DNA from: Litoditis marina
Lineage: Eukaryota; Nematoda; Chromadorea; Rhabditida; Rhabditidae
DNA length: 64,000 bases
Assembly (NCBI GenBank): GCA_964036275.1
Contig: OZ038437.1
Location: forward strand, 2,918,501 to 2,982,500
Direction: 5' to 3'
Position 1 is the stretch's first letter. Each line of letters begins with the position of its first letter. Of this stretch, positions 10,401-21,881 are shown piece after piece. The position numbers and the translations under genes were made by a program. The notes below the pieces were generated by a model, which was not told where the DNA came from, made no database searches, and saw nothing but the letters and a program-made list of their open reading frames with translations.

Positions 10401-13302
10401 TTTTGCTTGAACCACGTGAGTTGTGGTGTGCTTCGAGATCAAGACCAAACTGTAACTTATTCTAATTCATTCTTTTCTCCGTGACCAAAAACATTTGATG
10501 GGGAGGGGGAGCTTAAAGCAGGCCGATTATGTGGACCAATCCCGTGTAAACGGTCCTTTAAACTGCAACTGAGAACTGTATTGCAGTTTAAAGGACTGAA
10601 GCGTTCGGATTGGACCACATAATCGTCCTTCTTTAAGTATGACTTTATACATTAATTTTTTCTATTATAGGTATGTCTCGTACTCTGACTGGAGTAAGAA
10701 GAGTTATCCCGTTTTCTGTGCGGGACCCATGTATTTAGTGGGAAATTACGCCGCCGAGAAGATTTACAGAGCAGCAGGCAGACGGAAACTGTTTCGACTA
10801 GAGGTATAGTATTTGTCAAACCGTCGTGGACACGTACCATCGATTTTGTAAGGGGCGGGGTTTGGCGAGGGGCCGAGTCTGCGTATCATTGATCTACACA
10901 CTCTCTCAACTGCTGGCATCTAATCAACGACCGCTTGCCCGCATTGCTCAATCAATCGAGCCATTTGGCGATATAGCCTTCATTTCCCAAAAAAAACAGC
11001 AAGCGATCAAATCGAATGCGCAGTAGAAACATTTGCAATCTTCTGCAATTAATAGGCTGTAAAAAAGAGTATGGATTTCAACAGGACAAAACATTGTCGA
11101 CGTAGAGAGGATATGACCAGCGTACGTATTCCAGACGATCTCGACGCCTTTATCCCATCCTGCGTTTCTTGCTCTGCCTTACTATCTCGCGCCACTCGTA
11201 TCCCGGCGGGATGTAAGAGCAGAGAAATAGCGTATGTTTGAGGAGACGCAGGATGGGATGAAGGTACCGTGTTTTTCTAGCATAACCACTGTCGCGCTGT
11301 AGAAATCCCTCCAAATCTCCGGAGATACCCTTTGAGCAATATCTCACGAAGATTCTATTGATCGCTGTGCTAAAACCTAGAACATCAAAAAAAAGTTCAA
11401 AAAAGTTCACGGGAAGCTCATAAAGTTTCTCATGAGAAACTCATATGAACTTCTCATGAGATTGGAACTTTTGCTACGCCGGCCCCCAAAAAACATCATC
11501 AAATTGGTTTGAATCCTTTGCGGTTGCACTACAAGCTACAAGGCTACTTCCAGAGTCAGTTCAAATGGAGATTTTATGATTTAAGATCAAAGATTGTTGT
11601 TCATTTCAGGACGTCTTTTTCACGGGAATCATTGCCGAAGAACAGGGAATATTGCGACACGGTTGGAACAGTCATATCGCCGTGCGGACACAGGTTTCAT
11701 TTATTCATTTGTTCATTTACAATCAAAAGAATATGGCACTGGCTCGTCACAGAAAGAGGAGAAAATATAATCGTCGCCAACGGAATGGCGGGAGCGTACT
11801 GTAGATCTCACTTTCCGCTGTGTAGGCGCACATGTCTTCGATTCCGATGCTTCCCGGTTATGTGCACTGATAGAGCAGTGGTTAACCCCCTGCTACGAAT
11901 ATTTTGAAAGTATATTTTGAAATTATATTAGGTTATTTTATTTGAACAGAATACAATTGTGTCGCTAGGACTTTTGGATGGTGGTATGATTAGGTTGATG
12001 TGATCAGCAAGAGATCTCTTACTGAGCACATTAACTTAATTATGTTTTGAAGTTCTTTCGAAGCAACTACTGTCCCACGAATTATTTGGTTCAGTCACCA
12101 TTGTCCAGCGCTGCTCAATTGCATGTAATACTATGTGCATGTAGTACTATGCGTAACAGGGTAGCCATACTCTTTCTCTTCTCCACTTTTTTCTCCATTT
12201 ACCGATTTGGAGTGTCACATACTTGTTACATGTGGAAGTCACGTGTTGAATCGCGAATGAATCTATTCTATTCTATTCGAAGACTTTTTCATTATCTACA
12301 CAGTGATTCTATAACGACAAGTAAACTACTAGTGAACTCCTACCACACCCCTATTCTACTACTAGTCAACTACTAGTTTTCTTGTAGTAATGTAGGCGTA
12401 GGGGAGGAGTTAAACTATAGTTCTACTCCTACCTAACTACTAGTGAGATGGTAGTCAGCTACTAGTTTATCTGTGGTAAAAGTCAATTTTGAAAAATAAA
12501 AAATAAAAAAATAATATTTTTTAGGATCATATATCTTCTATATGTAGTCACCCTCTATGTTATACCCTCCATTGCATTACTCTGCTGTTTACTATGTTTG
12601 GCACCATACGGGACTCGAACTCTCGAGCTCTCGCTTCTGAAGCGAGACACTTACCACTGCGCCACGCTGCTGATGTCTGAAGGCGCGCCACAATCGTATA
12701 CGATTACAGGCGCGCTTCACTGTTCAGCGCTCACTATGGAATAACGTGAATGCGCCACGAGCCCCAACAAAAAACCTTATACTTAAGCCCGTTCTACAGT
12801 AGGACTAATTCGATAGAAATTTTCCCATATTATGAATTTTCTGCACTTTCCTGCCTAGTTAGCGTACTACAGGTTTCTACTAGCCTACGAGTAAGTTACT
12901 ACTAGCCTACGAGTAAGTTACTACCAACTGTCTACGTGCTCATAATGCCTACAAATCACTGTGATTTCAATTCTGTGGAGATAATGTAACGTGAACAAAC
13001 TAGTTTCAGACTGCCAAAATGCATTTTTTAATTTGACGTCCGAATTTACTACTAGTTTTCTACCAGGGTACCCCTACTCTACTACGAGAGTACTCCTCCT
13101 TTACTACTACTACTAGTTTACTACGAGTTTACCTGTAGTCCCAGATTTCCTATGTATATTCCAGGGCAGTCGGAAACTGAATAACAAGTGCGATTCTGAA
13201 GGCGAGCCGCTGCTGTTCGCTGCGCACTCCTTCAATTCTCCGAAGTTGATAGAAAATGGTTTCGAGAAGATGATCAATTTGAAATGTCTTCCCAATAAGT
13301 AA
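7490..13302 (+). CDS. GT31-like beta-1,3-glycosyltransferase, 5' end not found
   Basis: Seven exons join in phase: 7490-7595, 8086-8188, 9169-9309, 9919-10109, 10671-10803, 11610-11693 and 13165-13302 (stop TAA). The product resembles the Galactosyl_T (GT31) family, type II Golgi enzymes that add galactose or N-acetylhexosamine in beta-1,3 linkage. Visible motifs in order: RQTIRNTW in exon 2; EDIILTDLEETYDNL in exon 3; the metal-binding DDD within FLKIDDDVLIN (9982-9990) in exon 4; YPVFCAGP in exon 5; and EDVFFTG across exons 5 and 6. About 300 codons are seen, and a short N-terminal cytosolic/membrane-anchor exon is expected upstream. It must supply one base of the first codon, but only repeats lie there. 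All seen exons are open with normal splice sites, so the gene may be intact with a distant first exon or 5'-truncated. Donor and acceptor specificity cannot be told from sequence. Confidence 0.85.
7776..7971 (+). mobile_element. tRNA-box inverted-repeat element, copy 3
   Basis: Full-length copy in the first visible intron of the glycosyltransferase gene. It has the AGTCGTCGCCAACGG start, A-box-like TAGCGCAGTACTTATCGCC, B-box-like GGTTCGATTCCGGCG and the TTGGCACTCACTATA end. Confidence 0.85.
8189..8500. repeat. Dispersed 'TACTGAGACT..CAGTAGG' repeat
   Basis: Intron sequence with CAGTCCTACTGAGACTTATACAGTAGG and an inverted relative near 8391 (CTGTAGGAGTCTCAGTAGG). Related pieces are at 2555-2580, 2750-2775 and 40540-40720, so this is a further old repeat family whose ends I cannot define. 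Confidence 0.5.
9349..9468. repeat. Near-perfect 52-bp-arm hairpin
   Basis: Left arm GAGGCCGTATGCATGAAACA... (from 9349) and right arm ...TGTTTCATGCATACGGCCTC (to 9468) pair almost without mismatch through GGGCCGGGTTGGGATGC, leaving a loop of about 16 bases. It lies in the intron after exon 3 of the glycosyltransferase, 40 bp past its donor site. It could be a small foldback transposon. Confidence 0.9.
9483..9675 (+). repeat. 'GGGGTTTGGCGAGGGGCC' dispersed repeat, copy A
   Basis: Shares TGTCAAACCG, GGTTTGGCGAGGGGCC, GTCTGCGTAT, GATCTACA and CGCTCAATCAATCGA with copies at 10808-10975 and (inverted) 60575-60735. A partial copy is near 8640-8740. This is a dispersed repeat with no coding capacity seen. 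Confidence 0.75.
10513..10636. mobile_element. TTAA palindromic element, copy 2
   Basis: Bounded by TTAA on each side, with the CCGATTATGTGGACCAATC end facing GATTGGACCACATAATCG. It is inserted in the intron 35 bp before glycosyltransferase exon 5. Confidence 0.9.
10808..10975 (+). repeat. 'GGGGTTTGGCGAGGGGCC' dispersed repeat, copy B
   Basis: Same blocks and same order as 9483-9675 (TGTCAAACCGTCGTGGAC, GGGTTTGGCGAGGGGCC, GCTCAATCAATCGAGCC). It starts directly after the donor of glycosyltransferase exon 5. Confidence 0.75.
11766..11906 (+). mobile_element. tRNA-box inverted-repeat element, copy 4 (3' truncated)
   Basis: It has the TCGTCGCCAACGG start and an A-box-like TAGAGCAGTGGTTAACCCC, then stops at GCTACGAATATTTTG. 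The B-box and the 3' inverted end are missing. Confidence 0.8.
12305..13145. mobile_element. CTACTAGT-rich inverted element
   Basis: The left part (12320-12480) and right part (13030-13140) are both dense in CTACTAGT and ACTACTAGTTT, and roughly mirror each other (AAGTAAACTACTAG left, CTAGTTTACTACGAG right). A middle block (12860-12925) has a tandem CTACTAGCCTACGAGTAAGTTA pair. A tRNA-like sequence at 12601-12671 is enclosed. It lies in the last intron of the glycosyltransferase. Exact ends are uncertain. Confidence 0.55.
12601..12671 (-). other. tRNA-like sequence (relic)
   Basis: On the minus strand: A-box TGGCGCAGTGG, a perfect 5-bp anticodon stem CTCGC/GCGAG around a 7-base loop TTCAGAA (anticodon position would be CAG), and B-box AGTTCGAGTCCC. 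The T stem pairs poorly and no acceptor stem forms, so I call it a relic or a captured polymerase III promoter rather than a working tRNA gene. Confidence 0.55.
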
Positions 13303-13389
13303 AAGCAAAAGGAACGCGGGACAAATTCTTCATCTAGCCGGGAATTTCGGAGCACATCAAAAAACTTAAACATTGACCTTTTCCCCAGC

Positions 13390-13522
13390 TATACTAGAAG
13401 TGAATTGAACAGTCACGTAAATTTAGAATTCTAATGAGGTAGCGTGCACTTTGTCATTGCATGTTTCTGAATTTTGCTGTGTTCAACATGTTTTACGTGG
13501 CTGTCAATTGACTAACAGTATA
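13390..13522 (+). mobile_element. TATACT-type inverted-repeat element, complete copy
   Basis: About 133 bp with imperfect inverted ends of about 30 bp: TATACTAGAAGTGAATTG with AACAGTCACGTAAA on the left, and TTTTACGTGGCTG with TCAATTGACTAACAGTATA on the right. TA at both edges fits a TA target site. The core contains GTGCACTTTGTCATTGCA. Relatives lie at 1087, 2838, 36749 and 42863. Confidence 0.85.
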
Positions 13523-13539
13523 ATTAGTTTCGAATCCTT

Positions 13540-13815
13540 ATGTTAACCACTTGGTTACCGAAGTACCAGAGTTCCGTGATTTCTTTGTTACAATGGGGTT
13601 TTTCGTTAACCACTCTAGCTAGCTATTAAGCTTTTTCTGCTTAGTTCGTTGGAAACTTGTTACAACTTCGTTACAGGAGGCTAGGAAAATTGGCTTTCCT
13701 TTCTGCTCTCCTTTAACCCTTGGTAACCGCGCAATTCTCCAAAAAGGGGTTCTGAAGTTTGGTTACAGAGTGGTTAATAGGAAAATGATTATCTGGTTAG
13801 ATGACATTCTAGTAA
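13540..13815. repeat. TTAACC/GGTTACC-rich palindromic segment
   Basis: Holds inverted blocks such as GTTAACCACTTGGTTACCG and GTTACAGAGTGGTTAA, and resembles the elements at 18238-18483 and 42933-43111 in motif content. No precise ends were found. Confidence 0.45.
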
Positions 13816-13827
13816 GGGTGCCCAGGT

Positions 13828-14027
13828 GGTACCAGGAATAAGTCATTCAAAATTAAAAGTCATTAAAGTAAAAGTCATTCAAAAGTAAAAGTCATTAATT
13901 CACTTTTAGTCAGGATTTGAAAAGTACGAAAATTTTCGAAAACTTTATTTCTGATTCTCAACTGTTTATGTACTTAATGACTTTTACTTTAATGACTTTT
14001 AATTTCGAATGACTTATTCTGGTTACC
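13828..14027. mobile_element. Foldback element with AAGTCATT arms
   Basis: The left arm GGTACCAGGAATAAGTCATT (13828) and the right arm ending AATGACTTATTCTGGTTACC (14027) are inverted over about 47 bp, including paired AAAGTAAAAGTCATT stretches. The loop is about 100 bp. There are no open frames. Confidence 0.85.
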
Positions 14028-15520
14028 AAAGATCCAAACTTTGTTCCATATCCTATCTTTATATTTGTAAAGATACTATGGTATCCAAAGTAGCAGGTTA
14101 CTTGTGGTATTTACCGGGGGTGGTGCGAATTACTTTACAATACTCTCACGTCAGCTTTCTTGATTGAATAATATAGTTCTCATAACTCCTACGTGAACTT
14201 TTTGTACCACAGAAATTATTTTAAACTCATTATAAGTTCACGTGTTCTTAAGTTTTGAGAGTATGCTTTCACGCCTGAAAACGGCAAAATTTGTTTCATC
14301 ACTTCTATTTTAGGAATATATTGGCTGTAAACAGTTACGTATATATATATTGCGGGTTCTATAACATAAACAACACCAAATAAAGGGTGACTCTATGTAA
14401 GTTTTGAGTTGATTTCATTGTATTAATATTATTCGTTGTTATCCTGAATCATACTTAGGGACTTGAATTTTTATCTATTTCATTCAACATATTCATGTTA
14501 TTATTCCTCGAAAATAAAGTTAATTTTATTATTAAAACATTATTTATTAAGTAAATGACAGAGATCACATAAAACCGCCTCAGCAACGAGCACTCAATTG
14601 TAATTGTACACAAACTACATGCCAACAATCAATCTTATAAGTAAAACCTTAACTGATCACGTAATAACTTTACATTTACACGTTAGAGAGAGTTATACTC
14701 TATAATAGCACACCACGATTACATCTAGCTTTAAAACTCTGATTCCATTCAAAATAACTTAATTAAAATCATGAAAAAAGCCCGTCTTAAAACCCACAAC
14801 AAATCACAGCTAAAACATAAGAGCACTTATTAAAACACATACATGCTCTAGCACAAACAAAAATGATGAAACTAAGTTAAGAACTTTGGCATGACAAACA
14901 GCAGTCAAGAAGGCATTATCACCCTACAGACGCGTAATAAAACAGTATTTTACAAACTTTCCATTGTGAAAATAGTTGGGCAACAAAAATCGACCTTTCT
15001 CGAACCTACAATCTACCCTGCTTTACGTATATGTTTATCTGAACCCATTCGATTACGGTACAATCTATGCCTATGCCACATTTTTTCAGTCAGCAACAGA
15101 TACATATTATAAACTATGATTATCGATTTACACGTTGTATTCGAAATAAAATGTATCTGTCACTTTTTATAAGATACAATGAGACGTTTTATAAACACGC
15201 TACGAATCTAGAGCATGGATCATCTACTGATGAGGGCAGTCCACCGGCGTCTGGATTAATGCCCGAAACGCCATAGGTAACTGTGTTTGCTAGAGCAAAC
15301 TAAATTTATTGTAGTAAATCTAATGTCTTCAATCATTTTCATTTCTTTAAAAACTTATAATATCACATGGTAAACATAAAGACCCAATATTAAAAGAACC
15401 CATTTGCAGTGAAATCAGAACTAAAGTAATTAGAAAAACCGCGTGAAACGTACAATTCATCTTCTCAATGCTGTTTTAACGTTTCACGTGACTCAACATT
15501 TCACTAGTAAATCCATTCAT
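14028..15520. other. AT-rich intergenic, converging gene ends
   Basis: Space between the stop of the glycosyltransferase (+) and the stop of PIG-V (-), so it carries both 3' flanks. It is AT-rich with several AATAAA-like words. Short open frames at 14891-15276 show no domain. I see no RNA gene or strong repeat here. Confidence 0.5.
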
Positions 15521-18500
15521 TTACGTGAAGGGCAGTCCCATAGCATGTAGGGCCGTACCGCCGACGGCAAACCCAACAATATAGACAACAGAAAGCAGGG
15601 GAACACCGCCTTTACACGCAAAATACCGCAGAAACGGTAGGCGGGACGGGCGGATAATGTCGTGCAGGTAGGCCTGAAACACAAGAAAATGAAGAGTTGC
15701 GATATGAATGTTGCGGATTGACATTCTTCTCACCCTTCTCTTTTTTGGCAACCTTTCGCGTTTCAAACTTTCGTTCCGTTATTACACACTGTGTAATAAG
15801 TATTTGATTTGATTGAAAATTAAAAATAATTTTCCAGTGGAAATTGTCGGGTTGCGGCCAATTACACATGCAACCAAAATGCAACCGGGTTGCATGTGTG
15901 AAGACAGTTCGGTTGCTTTCCAAATGCAATCAAAGCAACCAAATTGCATTAAAAAACAGGAGAATATCCAAAAATTGAGTGCTTGGTTGCATTTGAAAAG
16001 CAACCGAAAGCAGCCGAACTGTCTTTACACATGGCAACCCGGTTGCATTTTAGTTGCATGCAACCTGGTTGCATGTGTAAACCGCCTCGGGTTGCGGGTA
16101 GAAATTGTGACCGGGTAGCAGGCTTTCAATTTTTTTACGTGAGTGTATGCAATTGATCGATAATTCGAAAACACGCAGTATTTGTGGTAGTCCAGCCTTA
16201 TGGAAGTCACGAATCCTGCAGTCGGACGACCGGTGGCCGTATTTTGTAAGCTCAAGTAGCCATGTAAGTTACATGGACAAATTTTGAATCGAAAATTAAT
16301 CACTTCTGCTACTCTTGATTTGGCAGTTTCTTTGCCCATTTTTGAAAAACTGAATTGTACTATTGAAAACAAACGAAATACAGAAGGACTATTGAAAACT
16401 GAGACAGATACTACCTATTGAAAAATTGCTCATGTAACTTACATGGCTACTTGAGGTTACAAAATACGGCCACAGGTGTCGCACCTGACTGATTTATAAC
16501 CATACCCCGGCAAAGTTGTCCGAATAGTCACAAAAAATGGAGAAACGGACTACCCTTTCGCCGAAAACGTTAACATTTCTCCATTTTTGATACAACATCG
16601 TTATGTTTCACGTGTTTGAACCTAAAAACAGCCAACTTTTGGTCGAATAGTCAGACCTTACCGGTATATGTTTATAACATCAGAGTGGTAAACAACCAAC
16701 TAACCCAAAACATCCGCTTCATTACCATGCCGCCCACCATCAACATGTTGATTTTTGTTATTATTTTTAATATATAACAAAGGTAAACAACAACAAACAA
16801 CTGACCCAAGGCGTGAGTTCGTCCATCCATATTGCCAGCACCATGTAGGGGAAGGGGGTAGAGGAGAACAGCATGCGGGTTAGCACCTGGAATTATAGGG
16901 TTCCATCCATATACCAGTGAGGTCCGACGATTCGACGAAAAGGTAACCGTTTCTAGATTCAAACAAGAGCAAATTGATGATCTTGAATCAAAAATAGGCA
17001 AATTTTCTCGTTTTCTTGAAAAAGGTAGCCAATTTTTCGATTTTTTCTGTCTATTTGAATAACTTTAATTTACTGGTATGGTTTGATCTTTCCACAGTAA
17101 AGCTATAGGTGCAGACCTATTCCGCTGAGTTTGTGGTGTTCACGCTTTTATAAAAAATCAGTAAGAAAACGTGTCTTCTCGTGAACTGACCTCTGTATTA
17201 TATACAAACACTGCGCCGAGCATCATGAACACGGCGTGGAGTGTGAAGGGCAGCAGGCCACCCCCATAGGCCAGATACACAAGGAAACTCCTGAAAAACA
17301 TGAAAATACAGATATTGTAGTTTGAACTTTGAACTCAGTTGTAGTTTGATCTGTACTCTGTATCTGAGTCCACGTAAGGTCAGATAAACAAGCTCCTGGA
17401 AGAAAAAGATACCAGAATAGCACCAGCTATAGGAATCAACATTGCAGTCGGGTCTGCATGCAATCCAGTGATGGAAAATTACAACTAAATTTGTTTATAT
17501 CTTCTTCTTTGTCTATTGTTCGCAAAACTATGATCGAAATAAGACGAAGATCAGAGATCAAAAATCAAAAATAGAGAGTAAACATATCGTTTTTGTAGCT
17601 TGATCTCGATACAAATTTCGGCCAAAACGCCACGGAATCAAACTAAAAGCACAGCTGGATAGCGCAATACACACTGTACTTCTTGGAAATAACACCTCAT
17701 TTAAAGTCTCTTCTGGAGGTTTGAAATTTGATCATGGTTACTAAAATACTAGGGTTGTTAAAGCCAAAATTTCGAGCTTCGAGTTCAACTCGAAACTCGA
17801 AAAACTCGGTTTTTCCCAAAACTCGAAACTCGAAATTTCAAACTCGATTAACAACCATATAAAATACCTAAAAATATAACCAATTATTAAATTATTAAAT
17901 GAAAAATATTAGTATTATGATAAAAAATGATATACCTACCCCTTTTTCTTGATTTCTCTGAACGTCTGAACAACTCCGAACAAAACGATGATAATAGCTG
18001 GTGACGCCATCAGGAAACAGGGCAGCTTGGCCAACTGAAAATCGATTACAATCTATCAATCGATATCGACTACTTATACACCGCCAAGAATCTCAGATTG
18101 GTCTTGAAATCTCGCGACCCCTCCGAGACTACGATTTCTTCCTGTATTTTGCTATTCACTGCCGATTATGCAAGAAATTCGTCAGTTTTCCACTCGCGAC
18201 CCCTATTTTTCACTGAATTTGTTGGCCAATTCTACAACTAACCGGGTTTTTAGGTAACCTAACCCTTTTTTGGTAACCTATTTTTGAGGTTACCTTGATA
18301 GGTAACCTGAAAGTAACCTGAAAATAAAATCCGGTTACCGTTCAAACTAACGGTAAAAACCACATTTTGCGTTAGAAAAACTGGTAACCTGTTTTTCATT
18401 TTAGGTTACCAACCGGTTACCTACTGAGCTAACCTGGAAAATAGGTTACCAAAAAGGGTTAGGTTACCTAAGAACCCGGTTAGATATAGAATTCACCATT

Positions 18501-21500
18501 TGTTCGTGACCCTCTATCACTTGAGACTTTGGCGGTATATTGATTACTAGAATAGAAAATAATTGATCAGGATCATTCATTCAATCAATAATTGGATTGA
18601 AACTGAAACAGGCTTATACGAGAAGAACTGGAAAAAGTCTTGATTAAAGTACCGTACGATGAACAAATGAGGCTGGAATTCGTTTTCTATCTGTCGTATG
18701 AGCTAGTAATAAAGCTCACACATGACCATCCCCACAAAACACATATTTACAAATCTAGTATTACTATCTTCATTATTATTAATAACTACACTGACCGTCC
18801 AGTACTTGAAGAGGCCCACTTGCCAGTACTTAGTTTGGATTACCGAATAGAAGGACGGCATCACGATGTTCGAAGTACTGAAAAGACATAGGTCAGGGTC
18901 ACTCTTATTCACCCTATCAAGCATAGCTTAGATAGTGTAAAGAAGGACGATTATGTGGTCCAATCGCAACGGTTCAGTTCTTTAAACTACAATACATTTT
19001 TCAATCGCAGTTTAAAGGACCGTTGACACGAGATTGGTCCACATTATCGTCCTTCTTTGTGAGTATGCAAAGTTGAACATAGAACATCCGCATCCCCCCC
19101 CCCTTTATATTGCGAACGGCCAGTATATTGGTCTGACCACTGCATTACGTTATTTGAAGCGGCGGTCGAGGAATTCACTAGATAGGCTCTTCCCAAACCG
19201 AACCGGTTGCTTAAAGACGGACGATAATGTGGACCAATCTCGTGTCAACGGTCCTTTAAACTGCAATTGAAACATGTATTGTAGTTTAAAGGACTGAACC
19301 GTTGCGACTGGACCACATAATCGTCCTTCTTTAAAATTAAAAATTCGAGCCGTTCTGCAGTGACGGAACCGCGAACGAAACCAAAAACCGAACCGGGTAG
19401 CCGTGAGTATGTGGTTCAAATAGTGGTCCACACAAATTGTACATAGTATGAAATAGTAACTGACTTGCACCACGACAACCGTGACAGCTGTCCCATAATC
19501 GGCCTCATTTACAGACAGCCTACTCTAACCTCCCTACATCTAACAGTTAACTTGAATTGTTAGTAACTATATGAATTGAATACTACATTATTATTAATAT
19601 TACTATTATAAACTAACTTGCACCACGACAATCGTGACAGCTGTCCCATAACCGGCACCCCCTCCGCTCGAGCCAGCTTCCGAAGTGGAGCACTCACCTG
19701 GTACAGGGAAGCTGGAAATAGAAAATTACAATGCTTACATACATGAGGCGACTTTATGCTCCACAAAAATTAATTGAAAATTAGGTGTGTTATCTAAGTG
19801 AATATACTACAAAACTAGGTGGAGAGCGAGGTTTTCACTAGTAAAAGTGACATTTTTTGAAACTAGGTCAGTTCAAACTCTCGATTTTGAAGAAAAGCGG
19901 GTGATTCAATTTCCAATCCAACCAAATTTTCCTGCGTTTGATGCTTACAAATGTTTACAAAAAAGCTATCAATAAACTAACAGAGCCAAATGAACTATTC
20001 CATTCTCTCTCTGCTAAAATACCCATTTTTCACAAGCTGAAATCCCAATATGAAACTTTGAAGATGTGACTGGGATCAAAAAATGTATAATCAGACAACT
20101 TTCTTTTTGTATTCATATTTTTCAACTCATGATTGATTCTGAAAAACGTATTTGTTGTCTAAACTAACCTTTATCACAGAATACCGACTGTTGATATTCA
20201 CCATAAAAGTAGGGCACGAGCAGGAACAGGAACAGTACGAAACACATTATCAATGCATACACAATAACCTAAAAAATATAAGTTCACGTAACGAAGGGTC
20301 AACATACCTAACAAACATAGAGTAAACTAGTCAGATGTTCCATTGAACAACCTGTTAACCTGGTTTCTTATTCTAACCCAAACCATATTACCCGCACCTA
20401 CAGAAGTGAAAAAAATCACTGTAACTAACTGGGGTTGTTCAAACCTTCAAACCCAACTCGAAACTTAATTTTTCTCTAGAACTCGAAAACCAGAGCTCTA
20501 ACACTAAACGTTTCCCGAAACTAAACTCAAAATTTTGATTCGAACTAAAACTAACCCTCGCCACCACAGACCACGTGCCCCTCGCGAACAGCACTTCACG
20601 TATGATCGGATCAGTCTTGTCGTTTTCTTTCCCTTTTTCTCCGTTTCTTCTCTTATTCTCCGGGGGAGCAAAAGAACGTGGAAAAAGACACGTTAGAGCT
20701 CCGTAGAACGCCACGTAACCGAAATTCACCATTCCGTTTGACCTGAAATTGAGTAGGTCAGAAAAGTTCAACTATTCAACTTAAATCCGGTAATAGTTAA
20801 TTACAAACTATATATTGAAATGACTCTTTCCAGACAAGTGGTGTATGTTTCCATATCTCGCTGTAATTGTAGTTCAATCCCGCGAGATCAAACTACAAAC
20901 TACAACCACTATTGGTCGATTGGTTCTACCTGACAAAACAGATCATCAGAAGTATGGCTATAGCGGGGATGTATCTTAGGGGGCAAAAGTTAGGGGCTAT
21001 TTCCAGAACAACAACATACGGTGTATGTTGCCTTATCCCACTGTGTTTGTAGCTTAGCTCCTTGAGATCAAACTAATAATTACAACGAAGATTTGACCGA
21101 TTCCCAAACGTGGACAAAAAAGTTTTAGTTGGATGGCTGCATACGTAAAATAGCCCCTTCTTCTGATATTGGCTGACTGTCACTTTTGCCCGATTCCGAT
21201 TGTGCCATGATCACTTTTTGGGGTAAATGATGAAGATTCTAGGCAACATTACTATTATTTTGTGTTTTCGGGGCTGCTCATGCTCACTTTTTGGGCTGCT
21301 CATGCTCACCTTTTTTCGCCCCGATTCTCAACTATTTCATGTATGGATGGCTGTTGCCATAACCCGCTGTTTGTATCCATTTACGTGTATGTGATTCGCA
21401 TATACTTTTTCATTTACTTGTGATGACAAAATGATGTTTGTCGATTTCCGATCCTTTTCCACCTTCAAATGTTTTTGTATCCCACCGTCATATTGCTATT

Positions 21501-21815
21501 TCTCCTGTATATCACATGCTTGCATGTAAATAAATAAATAAATCAATCAAAAGATCAAACTACAAACTACGGTTTTGCATACCTGGCAAAACAGGTGATG
21601 AGAAGGATGGCGACTGCTGGGATATAGGTGAAGGGGACGGAATTTCTGCCACAGACAGTCAGAGTCAGCATACCGATTCCGACAAAAGTCAGCCAGCAGT
21701 AGACCTGTAAAGAATGACAATGACTTCTATTTCTCGATAAAACGCTTCTAGACGGAGATTTTGTTGACGGAGAATAGAAGTCATTGTCATCGCTTCTAGA
21801 CGGAGAGAGAGAGAG

Positions 21816-21881
<66 letters not shown>

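Noticed and set aside
12601..12671. A functional tRNA-Leu(CAG)
   Set aside because: No acceptor stem, weak T stem, no long variable arm expected for leucine tRNA.
15612..16372. Frames over the ATGCAACC elements with repeated ATRLH/NATGL words
   Set aside because: The repeated peptide comes from the palindromic DNA motif and appears on both strands.
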